Source of the DNA: Ruminococcus sp. YRD2003
Lineage (GTDB): Bacteria > Bacillota > Clostridia > Oscillospirales > Ruminococcaceae
Reading direction: 5' to 3'
Assembly (NCBI GenBank): GCA_900109435.1
Contig: FNZT01000012.1
Coordinates: 1-64,000 of the forward strand
DNA: 64,000 bases
How positions within the stretch are numbered: the stretch's first letter is position 1; each line of letters starts with the position of its first letter. The notes beneath the pieces are model-generated. The model made no database searches. It saw nothing but the letters and a program-made list of their open reading frames with translations, and was not told the DNA's origin. The position numbers were made by a program, and so were the translations under genes. Of this stretch, positions 1 to 8,729 are shown piece after piece.

Positions 1-150
1 GGAGTTTGAGGGTGACTCCCCGCAGTGCGGGGAGATGTCGCGAAGCGACAGAGGGGACCGCCGCTGTTAGCGGAACCCTTTTTCAAAAGGGTTTCCCTCA
101 ATAAATACTCCGTATTGCTTCTGTATGCGTACAGCCCTTATGTCATGGGG
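1..150. repeat. Partial copy of a modular palindromic element
   Basis: This stretch shares near-identical blocks with 58861-58938, ending in the same run through CTTCTGTATGCGTACAGCCC. It also contains a block at about 13-75 that recurs in inverted orientation at about 58664-58730, including the hairpins CTCCCCGC/GCGGGGAG and TGTCGC/GCGACA. It is therefore the right part of an element of the family seen complete at 58583-58950. The left part lies outside the window or is lost. It ends a few bases after the stop of the next gene, so it may also act as a terminator. No coding function is seen. Confidence 0.7.
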
Positions 151-168
151 CTCCTCTCAGGATGTCGG

Positions 169-678
169 TCATTCCTTTACGTAAACACCGACTATCTCGG
201 AGATATATGCGCGGTGATACGGGTCTGAGGCGAAGAACTGCGCAGGGATGCCGTCGTCAGTGAGGAAGCCGCTCTCTGTGAGGTCATAGCTGTAGAGCTT
301 GCGGCATACGAGCACGAGGTCAGCCTCCTCGAATGCGACGCTTCCGCCGAAGTCAGCGGGCGTGAGACCTGTCTCACTGACCTTGTCGCAGTCTCTGCCC
401 GAGTGCGAGCCGCAGAAAGAGAGCGCCTTGCGGTACTGCTCGCCGTAGAATGAGGCAGTGAAGGTCTCGCCGTCCTCGATGAAGCCGTAGGTATACCTGT
501 TGGGTCGTATGTAGCAGGTGAGGACGTTTCTGTTCCACAGCACGCCGAGTTGTCCCCATGAAGCGGTCATGGTGTTGAAACTGTCCATAGTGCCGCCCGT
601 AAGGAGCATCCACTCCCTGCCTATTTTTGTGAACGGGTCGATTTTGAGCGCTGAAAGTTCGACTTTCCTGAATGACAT
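169..678 (-). CDS. Flavin reductase-like domain protein
   Basis: The 169-residue protein resembles the flavin reductase-like family: small FMN-binding split-barrel proteins that reduce flavin or bind FMN in electron transfer. It opens with a segment typical of this family (KIGREWMLLTGG, then NTMTASWGQLGVLWNRNV around residues 35-50), where the TMTASWG motif contacts the flavin phosphate in relatives. The length fits the family, and no signal peptide or membrane segment is seen. It lies just downstream of spo0A on the same strand with a 26-base gap, so they could be cotranscribed. The substrate cannot be deduced. It could equally be a flavoredoxin-type electron carrier. Confidence 0.75.
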   Translation of the reverse strand: MSFRKVELSALKIDPFTKIGREWMLLTGGTMDSFNTMTASWGQLGVLWNRNVLTCYIRPNRYTYGFIEDGETFTASFYGEQYRKALSFCGSHSGRDCDKVSETGLTPADFGGSVAFEEADLVLVCRKLYSYDLTESGFLTDDGIPAQFFASDPYHRAYISEIVGVYVKE

Positions 679-704
679 TGTTATTCCTCCTTAATATACC
701 GCGC

Positions 705-1472
705 TCACGCCTGTACCTGTGCCCTCCTGAGAGCCGATTTATAGCGCAGTCTGAGCTTATCAGTGATGAGCGCGATGAATTCCGAATTTGTTGGCTTGCC
801 CTTGCTCGTATCGACTGTATAGCCGAAGAATGAGTTGAGAGTATCAACATTGCCTCTGTCCCACGCTATCTCGATAGCGTGACGGATAGCGCGCTCGACA
901 CGTGATGAGGTCGTGTCGTATATCCCCGCTACAGTCGGGTACAGGAGCTTCGTGACGCTGTCGAGGAGCTCCTTGTCCGCTATGGAGTAGAGTATAGCAG
1001 TGCGCAGGTAGTGATAGCCCTTGATATGTGCGGGCACGCCGAGCTGATGGATGATATCTGTGATGACGACCTCCATATCGTCGCTGAGGCTATTTGCTCT
1101 GTCACCGAGGGCAGAGGTTATCGCAGAAATGAGGTCGTCCGCATCGTAGGGCTTGAGCAGGAACTTAGCGGCTCCGTTCTCCATTACCTGCCTCTCTATG
1201 AACTCGTTGTCAAAGGCTGAGGTGATAACGAATGCGGGAAGCTTCACGCCGAGCTCCTTCACCCTTTTCATTATGGTGACGGCGTCGCCGTTTTCTGCCG
1301 TGATATCGAGAACAGCGGCGTCGGGCGGGTCATTGCGTATGGAATCGACGATAACATCGCAGTCCTTTCTGCGGGTATACGCATACATTCCCTTTTCACG
1401 GAGCTTATTCGCCAGACTAACGCCTGTTCCTGCGGAATCGTCCCCGATAAGTACCTTTATTTTGTTGTTCAT
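705..1472 (-). CDS. spo0A: Sporulation response regulator Spo0A homologue
   Basis: The 255-residue protein has an N-terminal receiver domain and the C-terminal Spo0A DNA-binding domain. The acidic pair D11/D12, the phosphoacceptor D56 in VLDI and the lysine in FLLKPYD are present. The MP and DG residues that normally follow the acceptor are replaced (DITAENGD). The output domain is well conserved: [28 protein letters not shown] and [18 protein letters not shown] are hallmark stretches. In endospore formers Spo0A is the master switch and binds TGTCGAA-type boxes. Its usual neighbour spoIVB is not here. The start is supported by the GGAGG upstream of the ATG. A role in sporulation versus a more general transition-state role cannot be decided from the sequence. 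Confidence 0.93.
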   Translation of the reverse strand: MNNKIKVLIGDDSAGTGVSLANKLREKGMYAYTRRKDCDVIVDSIRNDPPDAAVLDITAENGDAVTIMKRVKELGVKLPAFVITSAFDNEFIERQVMENGAAKFLLKPYDADDLISAITSALGDRANSLSDDMEVVITDIIHQLGVPAHIKGYHYLRTAILYSIADKELLDSVTKLLYPTVAGIYDTTSSRVERAIRHAIEIAWDRGNVDTLNSFFGYTVDTSKGKPTNSEFIALITDKLRLRYKSALRRAQVQA

Positions 1473-1657
1473 AGTTTTAACCTCCTGATTGATGATTTTC
1501 TCTATGTTTCTATCATATCACAGGAGCAGTCCACTGAGCAACAAAGAATAATGTCGTTTTCGGGAATGTTTTATCACAGACGAATGAAAGCTGTCACGGC
1601 GGCGGAGAATGGTCGTTTGTGCGTGAGAAACTGCGAAGTTTGCGGGAATATGAAGCT

Positions 1658-2971
1658 TTATTTCCCTCCGCCCTTCATCTTGACGAGCATACCGTCGGCG
1701 ATATTACGCACCTTTGTCCCTGGCGGGAAAAGCTTGTCCGCGAGCCTGGCTGTGGCACTGCGTTTAAGCTTGCGCGCGTGTACGGGAGCGAGCTTGGGCT
1801 CTTTCGTACCCTCCGTCCACTCCGCGAAATCCGTCGGGTCGAGTCGGCTCTGGAGCATTGCCCTGTCGCCGACCGCGCTGTGCTCCGCGAAGAAGCGCAG
1901 TGGCATATCGCAGTCCTTATAACCGTATTTTTCAAGGTGTCCGTCGAAGTGGAAGTGGAACAGCCTGTCCATATCCTCCATGCCGCGCGCGGCTTCCGAG
2001 CTCTCCGACAGCAGCGCAAGGAGCTTCGCCTGAGTCTTGTCCTTCGGGCGGATATCTGCCGCGCGTGCCGTTCCGCCGACCATGAATCCGAGCATATACT
2101 CGCTCGCGCAGAAGTCGCTCTGCGGCGACTTGCTCAGCGGGACGTCAAAGAGGTATGCGGCATAAATGCCGAAAGCACCGTGCAGCGCGAGATATTCGGG
2201 CTCGTCATAGTCGTAGACGTGCTTGTCCTGCACCCAGCCGCGCAGACGTCCCGACTTGACCATCAGCGGGACAGTCCCGGAAAGCAGCATAGCCTTCGAG
2301 CCGTTCATTATCGGCGTCTCGACATCAGCCTCGACGTCGCCTCCGATGTGCAGGAGCTTCGACGGAGCAACTCCCGCCTTTGCGAGAATTGCGTCGTATA
2401 CAGCCTTATGGTCGGTGACGCTGCCTTTCAGCTCCGACGGCACGACGAGCTCGTCCGCCTGCTCGTAGCCGCAATTGCTCAGGATACGGACGACCACATT
2501 GCGCGGATATATCGTGTCAGCGACTATGATTATCTTCTTTTTGGTGCGTTTTGCCGCGTCGAAGAGCTCCTTGCCGAGGCTTCTTGTCAGTGTGAAATGT
2601 ACCGCAAGCTCGCACTCGCGCTTCATGAGCTTATCCCTGCCGAATGGCGAAAGCTTGGCACTTTTCGCGAGTATCTCATAGATACGCTCTATCGTCGCGC
2701 CGCCCGAGCTCTCGTACTTCTTCTCGGCGGCATCCGCAGCGGCAGTGCGCAGCTCCTTGAAGCTTTTCTTCACGGTCGTCAGCGCGCGGAAGTCCTCCTC
2801 CATGAGCATGAAAATGTCCTCGAATTCGGGGAAGGCATTGGAGGTGAGCGTGCCTGTCAGACGGAAGCTGACCGCCCTGTAGTCGGCTTTTCCGACCTCA
2901 TCGAGCATTTTCTGCTTCAGCTCGACCTGCTCCCGCGTGAGGGCGATACGCGGCTTTATCATGTTGTCCAT
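1658..2971 (-). CDS. HAD-like protein lacking the catalytic aspartates
   Basis: The 437-residue protein aligns by eye with the HAD-like predicted hydrolases often linked to glycosyltransferases. In those, motif I reads SFDIFDTL; here residues 35-42 read SFRLTGTL, so both catalytic aspartates (positions 37 and 40) are gone. Later motifs are recognisable: IIIVADTIYP (motif II), a lysine in VTDHKAVYDAIL, and LLHIGGDVEADVE (motif IV). The protein is therefore probably not a phosphatase, but a fold reused for binding or regulation. It follows the GH26 gene after a 16-base gap with a strong GGAGG site, so it likely belongs to the GH95-GH26 operon. No signal peptide or membrane segment is seen. Confidence 0.6.
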   Translation of the reverse strand: MDNMIKPRIALTREQVELKQKMLDEVGKADYRAVSFRLTGTLTSNAFPEFEDIFMLMEEDFRALTTVKKSFKELRTAAADAAEKKYESSGGATIERIYEILAKSAKLSPFGRDKLMKRECELAVHFTLTRSLGKELFDAAKRTKKKIIIVADTIYPRNVVVRILSNCGYEQADELVVPSELKGSVTDHKAVYDAILAKAGVAPSKLLHIGGDVEADVETPIMNGSKAMLLSGTVPLMVKSGRLRGWVQDKHVYDYDEPEYLALHGAFGIYAAYLFDVPLSKSPQSDFCASEYMLGFMVGGTARAADIRPKDKTQAKLLALLSESSEAARGMEDMDRLFHFHFDGHLEKYGYKDCDMPLRFFAEHSAVGDRAMLQSRLDPTDFAEWTEGTKEPKLAPVHARKLKRSATARLADKLFPPGTKVRNIADGMLVKMKGGGK

Positions 2972-2987
2972 ATCGAACCTCCTTGGG

Positions 2988-4808
2988 TCAGTCCGTGGAA
3001 ACAGCCGTAGTTTCGGTGCTTTCCGAGGTGTCTGCGGAGACTGCGTCGGTCGAAGTCGTTGCTTCCGTAGTTGTTGTCGGCTTCTCGCTGCCGTAATCGG
3101 GAATGAGCTTCTCGCCGCCGCGCAGCTTGATATACTCGTCGAGAGTCAGTGCTCCCTCGGAGTTATAGGCGCGTATGAGGGCGTCTCTGCTCGTAAATTT
3201 CTCGGAATACTCGCCGTTTTCGTCGGTCATATACTTGCCGTACCACAGCCCGAAGAACGACCACACCGCATTGTCGCGGAAGGAAGCGTCGATGTCGGGA
3301 ACGGTGCTGCACTCGCTCAGCGCGATCAGCTTTTCCTTGCCGACGATATTTTGCAGCGCGAGGAACTGCTCATAGCGGCTGCCGTAGTCCTTGCCGCTGT
3401 CGAGGTATATATCGAGCGAAGCGATATCGAACGTGGACTTGTTTACGAGAGTGCTCTCGCTCTGACCGTTCCATATCCAGATGAGGTTATCGAGCTCGAA
3501 GTAGTTGGTATAGCGGCGGTACATCAGCTCCCACAGCCACTTGTACGCGTCAACACCGCTCGCGCCCCACCAGAACCAGTCGCCGTAACCCTCGTGGAGA
3601 GGTCTCCACAGCACGGGCACGCCCTTGTTTTTGAGCGAGGTGAGCTGACCCGCCATATTGTCAATGTCGAGAATGAGCCCGTAGCACTGCTCGGATATCT
3701 TGCCTTCTCCGTAGAGGCCGCGTATCTCCTCCTGCGTCATTTCGGCGATGTCGATGTCGGTCATGGCGTCGGAGAGCCTGAAATCGGTATCCTTAGCATA
3801 CACCGACTGCTTTGTCTTGGAGGGAGCCTCCCAGTACCACATCAGCCCGACGATACCGCCCTTTCTGTACCAGTTGGCGCAGGCGTCTATATCTCTGAAA
3901 GCGCTGTCGAAGTTCTTGTTGTTGGTGTGGAGCGCCGAGAATCGTATCGCAGGATACTTGCCCGTCGTTCGGTATATGAGCTCGAGCTCGTCATTCTTGG
4001 GGCTCGACGCATACTGTCCCGTCATCACGTACTTGCCGTAATACTTTGTCATGAAGTCCATGAGCTCCTTCGCAGACCTGCCCGCCTCTTTGTTGGAGAG
4101 GTCTTTCTCTGCGTCGTACTTTATAGCGCTCAGTGAGGTATTATCGCTCATTCTCAGGTAGTCGAGCTTGATATCGCCGTGCGGGCGGAGCTCTATCTCC
4201 GACTTGCCCTTAGTGAGGAACACGCCGTAAAGTGTTATCAGCGTGAACTCGCTGTCGCTCATGGTCTTGAATGCAGCTGTCTCAACGCCGTTCACGAGCA
4301 CATCGCAGTTGACGAAGAGGTCAGCGGCGATACTGAACGAGAGGTCGTAATGCTGATTTGTCGGAGCTTCGACCGTGAATGTTACCGCCGCACTGCCGTC
4401 GTTCTTGAAGCCGCTTACATAGCCCTCACCGCTGTATTTTGAGATGACGGTATCGGGCTTGACGGTCGGGTCGAATTTGGTCGCAGGCTGTGTGTCAGCC
4501 TCGGATTTCACCTTTTTGCCGTCTTTGTCGGTAGTCTCCTCCTTTGGAGCGCTCACTACCTTCAGACCCTTTCCGAGCTTGGCATCCTCCGCCTCATAGA
4601 GGTCGCCCGTAGGCTTTTTTTCTATCTCCGGGTAGGTTATCGGGTAGTCGGGGTAAGTTCCGACGGTCTCTTCCTCTGTGACGCTCACTGCCTCTGTAAC
4701 AGACTCTGCTTCGCTCGATTCGTCCTTGTTCTTTTTCTTGCATGATACCACGCACGAAGCGGTCATCACGACCGCCGCCGCGAGCGCGGTCAGCTTACGA
4801 ATATCCAT
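2988..4808 (-). CDS. Lipoprotein GH26 beta-mannanase with CBM35-like domain
   Basis: The 606-residue protein starts with a lipoprotein signal (lipobox ending VVSC, mature Cys about residue 23) and an acidic linker. Next comes a CBM35-like carbohydrate-binding domain (about 65-220: LYEAEDAKLGKG, then LRPHGDIKLDYLRMSD). A GH26 catalytic domain covers about 240-560. The acid/base Glu is in LWRPLHEGYGDWFWWG and the nucleophile Glu in ALSECSTVPD. The C-terminus is a Thr/Ser-rich tail. GH26 enzymes cleave beta-1,4-mannans; the product should sit on the outer face of the membrane. It lies 15 bases downstream of the GH95 gene and has a GGAGG site. The tail without an anchor motif is unusual for a protein already anchored at its N-terminus. 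Confidence 0.92.
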   Translation of the reverse strand: MDIRKLTALAAAVVMTASCVVSCKKKNKDESSEAESVTEAVSVTEEETVGTYPDYPITYPEIEKKPTGDLYEAEDAKLGKGLKVVSAPKEETTDKDGKKVKSEADTQPATKFDPTVKPDTVISKYSGEGYVSGFKNDGSAAVTFTVEAPTNQHYDLSFSIAADLFVNCDVLVNGVETAAFKTMSDSEFTLITLYGVFLTKGKSEIELRPHGDIKLDYLRMSDNTSLSAIKYDAEKDLSNKEAGRSAKELMDFMTKYYGKYVMTGQYASSPKNDELELIYRTTGKYPAIRFSALHTNNKNFDSAFRDIDACANWYRKGGIVGLMWYWEAPSKTKQSVYAKDTDFRLSDAMTDIDIAEMTQEEIRGLYGEGKISEQCYGLILDIDNMAGQLTSLKNKGVPVLWRPLHEGYGDWFWWGASGVDAYKWLWELMYRRYTNYFELDNLIWIWNGQSESTLVNKSTFDIASLDIYLDSGKDYGSRYEQFLALQNIVGKEKLIALSECSTVPDIDASFRDNAVWSFFGLWYGKYMTDENGEYSEKFTSRDALIRAYNSEGALTLDEYIKLRGGEKLIPDYGSEKPTTTTEATTSTDAVSADTSESTETTAVSTD

Positions 4809-4823
4809 TGGTTTTGTCCTCCG

Positions 4824-7142
4824 TTATGCCTTAACGCTGTATTTCTTCCCCGCCTCGGTATCGAATATGACGACGCCGTTCTCTATCCGCGAGGCAACGC
4901 TGTCTCCGCCGCAGGTTATGCTGACAACGCAGTTTGCGCGCAGCCTGCACTCGCCGCCCTTGTCGGACGTTATCTCCGCGGACGCGAGCTTGCAGTCCCT
5001 CCACGCGATATCAACACCGAAGCCGCCCTTTCCGCGCAGTCCGCGTATGCTTCCCTCGTGCCACTCATCAGGCAGAGCGGGGAGCAGTATCAGCTCTCCC
5101 GACACGCTTTGCAGGAGCGATTCCGCGATAGCGGCAACTCCGCCGAAGTTTCCGTCTATCTGGAACGGCGGGTGAGTGTCGAGCATATTCGGATTGGTGG
5201 AATGGCAGAGCAGCCTTTTCAGGTTCTCGTAGACCATACGCCCGTCGTACAGCCTTGCCCACATATTCGCTATCCACGCGCAGCTCCAGCCTGTATGTCC
5301 GCCGCCGTGTATCAGTCGGCGTACAAGCGTGGCTCTTGCGGCGTCCGCGAGCTTTGGGGTCTTTACGGGCGTGATGAGGTCTGCGGGATAGAGCGCGAAA
5401 AGCTGCGAGATATGGCGATGACCTATCTCCACCTCGTCGTAGTCCTCAGCCCATTCCTTTATCTGTCCGTACTTGCCGACCTCGGGCTGCGGCAGCTTTT
5501 TCAGCAGCTCCGCGAGCCTGTCTGCGAAGTCCTTGTCCCTGCCGAGTATCTCCGCTGCCTTTATCACGTCGGTGAAGAGCACGGTGATTATCTCCGAGTC
5601 CATAGACGGTCCCGCACAGAGGCAGCCGCGCGTTCCCGAGGAGGTGAGGTAGGTATTCTCGGGCGATACCGACGGACAGGTAACGAGCCTGCCTTCGCCG
5701 TCCTCGATGAGGAAGTCCGCCATGAACTCGGCTGCGCCTTTGAGTATATGGTATTTCTCGGCAAGAAAGTCCCTGTCGAGGGTATATTCGTAGTGCTCGA
5801 AGATGTGGAGGGCGAGCCACGCGCCGCCCATAGGCCATATCGTCGCGGGCATCCACAGGTCAGCGGGAGCGCAGTCGCCCCATATATCGGTATTATGGTG
5901 GCAGACGAAGCCGTGCTCGATACCGTACATCTCCTTTGCGACGTCCCTGCCGTTCCTGTAGACGCGCTCAAGCAGGTCGAACAGCGGCAGGTGGCACTCG
6001 GAGAGGTTGCAGCTCTCGGCGCACCAGTAGTTCATTTCGGTGTTTACGTTTATCGTGAACTTGCTGCCCCACGCAGGCCACATATCGCGGTTCCATATGC
6101 CTTGCAGATTCATGGGCTGGGTCGAGGGGCGGCTCGCTGATATCATAAGGTATCTGCCGTAGTTGAAGTACAGTTCAATCAGCTTATTGTCGTGGATAAG
6201 GCGCTCGCAGTCGGTGCTGTCGAGCTCGTCGCCTTTCAGGCGGGAAATGCGCTCGTCAGTCGCGAAGTTCTCGAGGTTCTCGCCGCTGTTGTCGTTGAGG
6301 TTGAGCTCCGTCCTGTTGAAGAGAGCCTTATAGTCACAGACGTGGCGGAAGTAGAGCTCGTCAAAGTCGCATTGCAGCGCCATTTCGGCGTCTACCTCGG
6401 CGGACTCGATATAGTCCTCGGTGTAGAAGCTCGTGCGTGCGGAGAGCACTATCATCACGGAATCTGCGTCCCTTACGACTATCTTTCCGCCGACGGTGCG
6501 TATCTCGCCTCCCTCAGCCTTAGCTCCGAGGCAGGCAGCGAAGAATATACCGTCGCGGCTGCCTGTGCCGCCCGTATAGAGTATCATATTCTCGCCGCAG
6601 GGGCGGTTGTCGTCGTAGTAGTCGTCGCGCCCGTCGATAGAGACTTCGAGGGACACGCTCTTTGGCGTATCGGAGTGGATATCTATGACCATTACCTCGT
6701 CGGGTGCAGACACGAAAACACTGCGCGTATAGCCTATACCGTCCGCATTGAAGCTTACTTGCGAGACGGCGGTGGAGAGGTCGAGGGTGCGGGAGTAGTC
6801 CTTTGGCTTGCCGCTGATGCGGGAGTGGATACTGAGGTCACCGAGCGGCATATAATGGCGCATATTCGGCGTCACGCCCTGCATCTTCTCGAAGGCGAGC
6901 CTTTCTGCGGCGGGTATCTCCCCGTCGAGGATAAGGCGGCGCACCTCGGCGAGCCCCTCCCTCGCGTCGGGGTTGACGCGATGACGCAGCCCTCCCGACC
7001 ATATCGAGTCCTCGTTGAGCCCGATGAGCTCGTTTTCGGCTCTGCCGTATATCATGCCGCCGATGCGTCCGTTTCCTACGGGAAGGGCGCTGTTGAAGTC
7101 CTCGGCGGGCTGCTTATAGCTCAGTATCGTTTCAGTTGACAT
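4824..7142 (-). CDS. GH95 family alpha-L-fucosidase
   Basis: The 772-residue protein matches glycoside hydrolase family 95, whose members remove alpha-1,2-L-fucose (some act as alpha-L-galactosidases). Family hallmarks are ALPVGNGRIGGMIYG and GLNEDSIWSGG in the N-terminal domain, then CHHNTDIWGDCAP, GHRHISQLFALYP and PPFQIDGNFGGVAAIAES in the alpha/alpha toroid. There is no signal peptide, so it should act in the cytoplasm on imported fucosylated oligosaccharides. This contrasts with the surface GH26 next to it. It is first in a probable three-gene operon with its own promoter at 7182-7210. The start is supported by AGGAG seven bases upstream. Length is normal for a GH95 without accessory domains. 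Confidence 0.93.
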   Translation of the reverse strand: MSTETILSYKQPAEDFNSALPVGNGRIGGMIYGRAENELIGLNEDSIWSGGLRHRVNPDAREGLAEVRRLILDGEIPAAERLAFEKMQGVTPNMRHYMPLGDLSIHSRISGKPKDYSRTLDLSTAVSQVSFNADGIGYTRSVFVSAPDEVMVIDIHSDTPKSVSLEVSIDGRDDYYDDNRPCGENMILYTGGTGSRDGIFFAACLGAKAEGGEIRTVGGKIVVRDADSVMIVLSARTSFYTEDYIESAEVDAEMALQCDFDELYFRHVCDYKALFNRTELNLNDNSGENLENFATDERISRLKGDELDSTDCERLIHDNKLIELYFNYGRYLMISASRPSTQPMNLQGIWNRDMWPAWGSKFTINVNTEMNYWCAESCNLSECHLPLFDLLERVYRNGRDVAKEMYGIEHGFVCHHNTDIWGDCAPADLWMPATIWPMGGAWLALHIFEHYEYTLDRDFLAEKYHILKGAAEFMADFLIEDGEGRLVTCPSVSPENTYLTSSGTRGCLCAGPSMDSEIITVLFTDVIKAAEILGRDKDFADRLAELLKKLPQPEVGKYGQIKEWAEDYDEVEIGHRHISQLFALYPADLITPVKTPKLADAARATLVRRLIHGGGHTGWSCAWIANMWARLYDGRMVYENLKRLLCHSTNPNMLDTHPPFQIDGNFGGVAAIAESLLQSVSGELILLPALPDEWHEGSIRGLRGKGGFGVDIAWRDCKLASAEITSDKGGECRLRANCVVSITCGGDSVASRIENGVVIFDTEAGKKYSVKA

Positions 7143-7181
7143 AAAATGCTCCTATCATGGTCTATTCTATCTTATCTTGTT

Positions 7182-7210
7182 ATTATAACATAAATTAATA
7201 AAAATAGCAA
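7182..7210 (-). promoter_or_regulatory. Sigma-A type promoter of the GH95 operon
   Basis: On the minus strand TTGCTA and TATAAT are separated by 17 bases, followed about 40 bases later by the GH95 start. This gives the fucosidase operon its own promoter, separate from the structured RNA candidate upstream. Confidence 0.75.
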
Positions 7211-7252
7211 CCCGCACGGGATATCTTCCGATTTTTTCCGTTCATACAGCAA

Positions 7253-7372
7253 AAAGGGACGCACAAGGGGAGCCCCCTTTGGCGGATCGCAGGTTACCAA
7301 ATATGAGCCGTTACTTTACGGCTCGGTAGCCCACAAATTCCGCTAAGTGGAGCAGCCTAATGTGCGTCCCTT
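7253..7372 (-). ncRNA. Structured RNA candidate, family unknown
   Basis: A 120-base segment is bounded by a perfect 13-base inverted repeat (AAAGGGACGCACA and its complement). Read on the minus strand it folds as one long interrupted hairpin: GCGGA pairs with TCCGC, GGCTACC nearly pairs with GGTAACC, and GAGCCGT pairs with ACGGCTC around a short loop. The 3' arm runs into five T residues, as at an intrinsic terminator. There is no start codon with a ribosome site inside. It could be a small regulatory RNA (a 6S-like long hairpin is possible in shape only) or a MITE with short terminal inverted repeats. No target-site duplication is obvious. Confidence 0.45.
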
Positions 7373-7455
7373 TAATGCAAAAATATCAGTATCACCTTTG
7401 ATAATGACTTGTAGAGCGGCGTCTGCCGCCCGCGTCTTATTTACATCCTCGGTAA

Positions 7456-8268
7456 TCAGATCTCATAGACCACTATCTCGGGAGGATTAAAGGCTCTCAG
7501 CTTACCGAGCCCGCCCGACACGAGCAGCTTTTTCCCGCCGATGTTATACACACCCTTGGAATACCTCGGGAAAAACCTTCTTTCGGGAGAAAGCAGACCT
7601 ATCCCGAACAACCTTACCGAGCCGCCGTGTATATGTCCGCCGAAGGTGTAATCCGCGCCCCAGTCGGCGTATTCCCTGCCGAAGATCGGGTTATGCGCGA
7701 GCAGCAGGGTCTCACCCTGCGGACATTTACCGAGTGCCGCGGTGATATCCCCGACAGTCAGCCTGTCGAGGCGGAAATAGCTGCCGTTTTTCTTATACGT
7801 GGTATACGGGAGCTCAAGCCCGCAGACATTGAATCTCCTGCCGCGTATCTCAGCCGTGACTGTGCGGTCGCGGAGGAGCTTCACACCTGTCCGCTCCAGC
7901 ATATCCGCAAATCGCGCCTGTCCGTCGGGAGCAGTAAGGCTCTGCTCGTGATTGCCGTAGATAAAGTACACGTCCGCAATGGAGCAAAGCTCCCGCAGCA
8001 GCTTTTCCGCAGCCGAAAAATCATTCTCCCTGCGCGACACGATATCCCCTGTTATCAGGATGATATCGGGTTTTTCGGACCTTGCCGCCCCTATGAGACG
8101 GCAGTTATCCCTGCCGAAGCGCCGTCTGTGCAGGTCTGAGATATGCAGTATCCGCACGCCTTGCCCGAGCCTTTCCCGCCTTATCCTGAGCAGGAAAAAG
8201 TTCTCGAAGACGAGGTATGCCGCAAGTATCACGGCAACCGCAGCGGCGGTGATGATGAGGTACTTCAT
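7456..8268 (-). CDS. Membrane-anchored metallophosphoesterase (YkuE-like)
   Basis: The 270-residue protein has one N-terminal membrane segment (about residues 3-22) and then a calcineurin-like phosphoesterase domain. The metal-binding motifs are in order: ILHISDLH, DIILITGDIV, FIYGNHE, LLLAHNP and TFGGHIHGG. Relatives such as YkuE act outside the membrane on lipid or nucleotide phosphates; the substrate here is unknown. The ATG at 8266-8268 is chosen because GGAGG lies five bases upstream; the upstream in-frame GTG is inside that site. Its start overlaps the stop of the preceding membrane-protein gene (ATGA), so the two are translationally coupled. Confidence 0.88.
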   Translation of the reverse strand: MKYLIITAAAVAVILAAYLVFENFFLLRIRRERLGQGVRILHISDLHRRRFGRDNCRLIGAARSEKPDIILITGDIVSRRENDFSAAEKLLRELCSIADVYFIYGNHEQSLTAPDGQARFADMLERTGVKLLRDRTVTAEIRGRRFNVCGLELPYTTYKKNGSYFRLDRLTVGDITAALGKCPQGETLLLAHNPIFGREYADWGADYTFGGHIHGGSVRLFGIGLLSPERRFFPRYSKGVYNIGGKKLLVSGGLGKLRAFNPPEIVVYEI

Positions 8269-8729
8269 TCGCACCTCCTTTTCCTGTCACAGGCACGCAG
8301 AACGGGTATATCAATGAGCGCGAACACGCACAGATACAGCGATGTTACGATAAATCTGCCCGAATAGAGCGCTGTCAGCTCGGGGACGCTCCCCCTGTAC
8401 TCAGCCTCGGGGTCAAACGTGCTGATATCGGGAGCCCCGAAAAACATCGCCAAAGTAAGGAATATTCCCAGCAGCAGAGGAACTGCCGCTGAGAATATGA
8501 ATACGAATATACGCGAATAACCGCTTTTTCCGCCCGCATCGAGCTGCACGAAATGGTACATCGCACAGAGCAGGAGCGGCGTTATCAGAGCTGTCCACCA
8601 CGGGTAGCCTATTTTTTCAAACGCGAACCAGTTGAGAAACTGACAGAACAGGCTCAGCACGGTGATGACCGCCGCGCTGAGCGGGCTCTGCGTGAATCTG
8701 AGAGACGATGCCGCGCTGTTTTTATTCAT
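8265..8729 (-). CDS. Hypothetical four-segment membrane protein
   Basis: A 154-residue protein of unknown function with about four hydrophobic segments (roughly 14-32, 40-58, 70-95 and 128-148) and basic ends. I do not recognise a family. The start chosen overlaps the end of gyrA: the gyrA stop is contained in ATGAATAA, giving an eight-base overlap. An alternative start lies 12 bases upstream; neither has a clear ribosome site, so coupling to gyrA translation is likely. Its stop overlaps the start of the phosphoesterase gene, placing it in a gyrA-membrane protein-phosphoesterase run. Confidence 0.7.
   Translation of the reverse strand: MNKNSAASSLRFTQSPLSAAVITVLSLFCQFLNWFAFEKIGYPWWTALITPLLLCAMYHFVQLDAGGKSGYSRIFVFIFSAAVPLLLGIFLTLAMFFGAPDISTFDPEAEYRGSVPELTALYSGRFIVTSLYLCVFALIDIPVLRACDRKRRCE

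Noticed and set aside
1619..3010. 463-codon plus-strand frame opposite the HAD-like gene
   Set aside because: It is the antisense shadow of a gene with strong motifs and has no ribosome site or recognisable domain.
7253..7372. SRP RNA, 5S rRNA or a known riboswitch
   Set aside because: The hallmark sequences of these RNAs are not present, so only a structured candidate is claimed.
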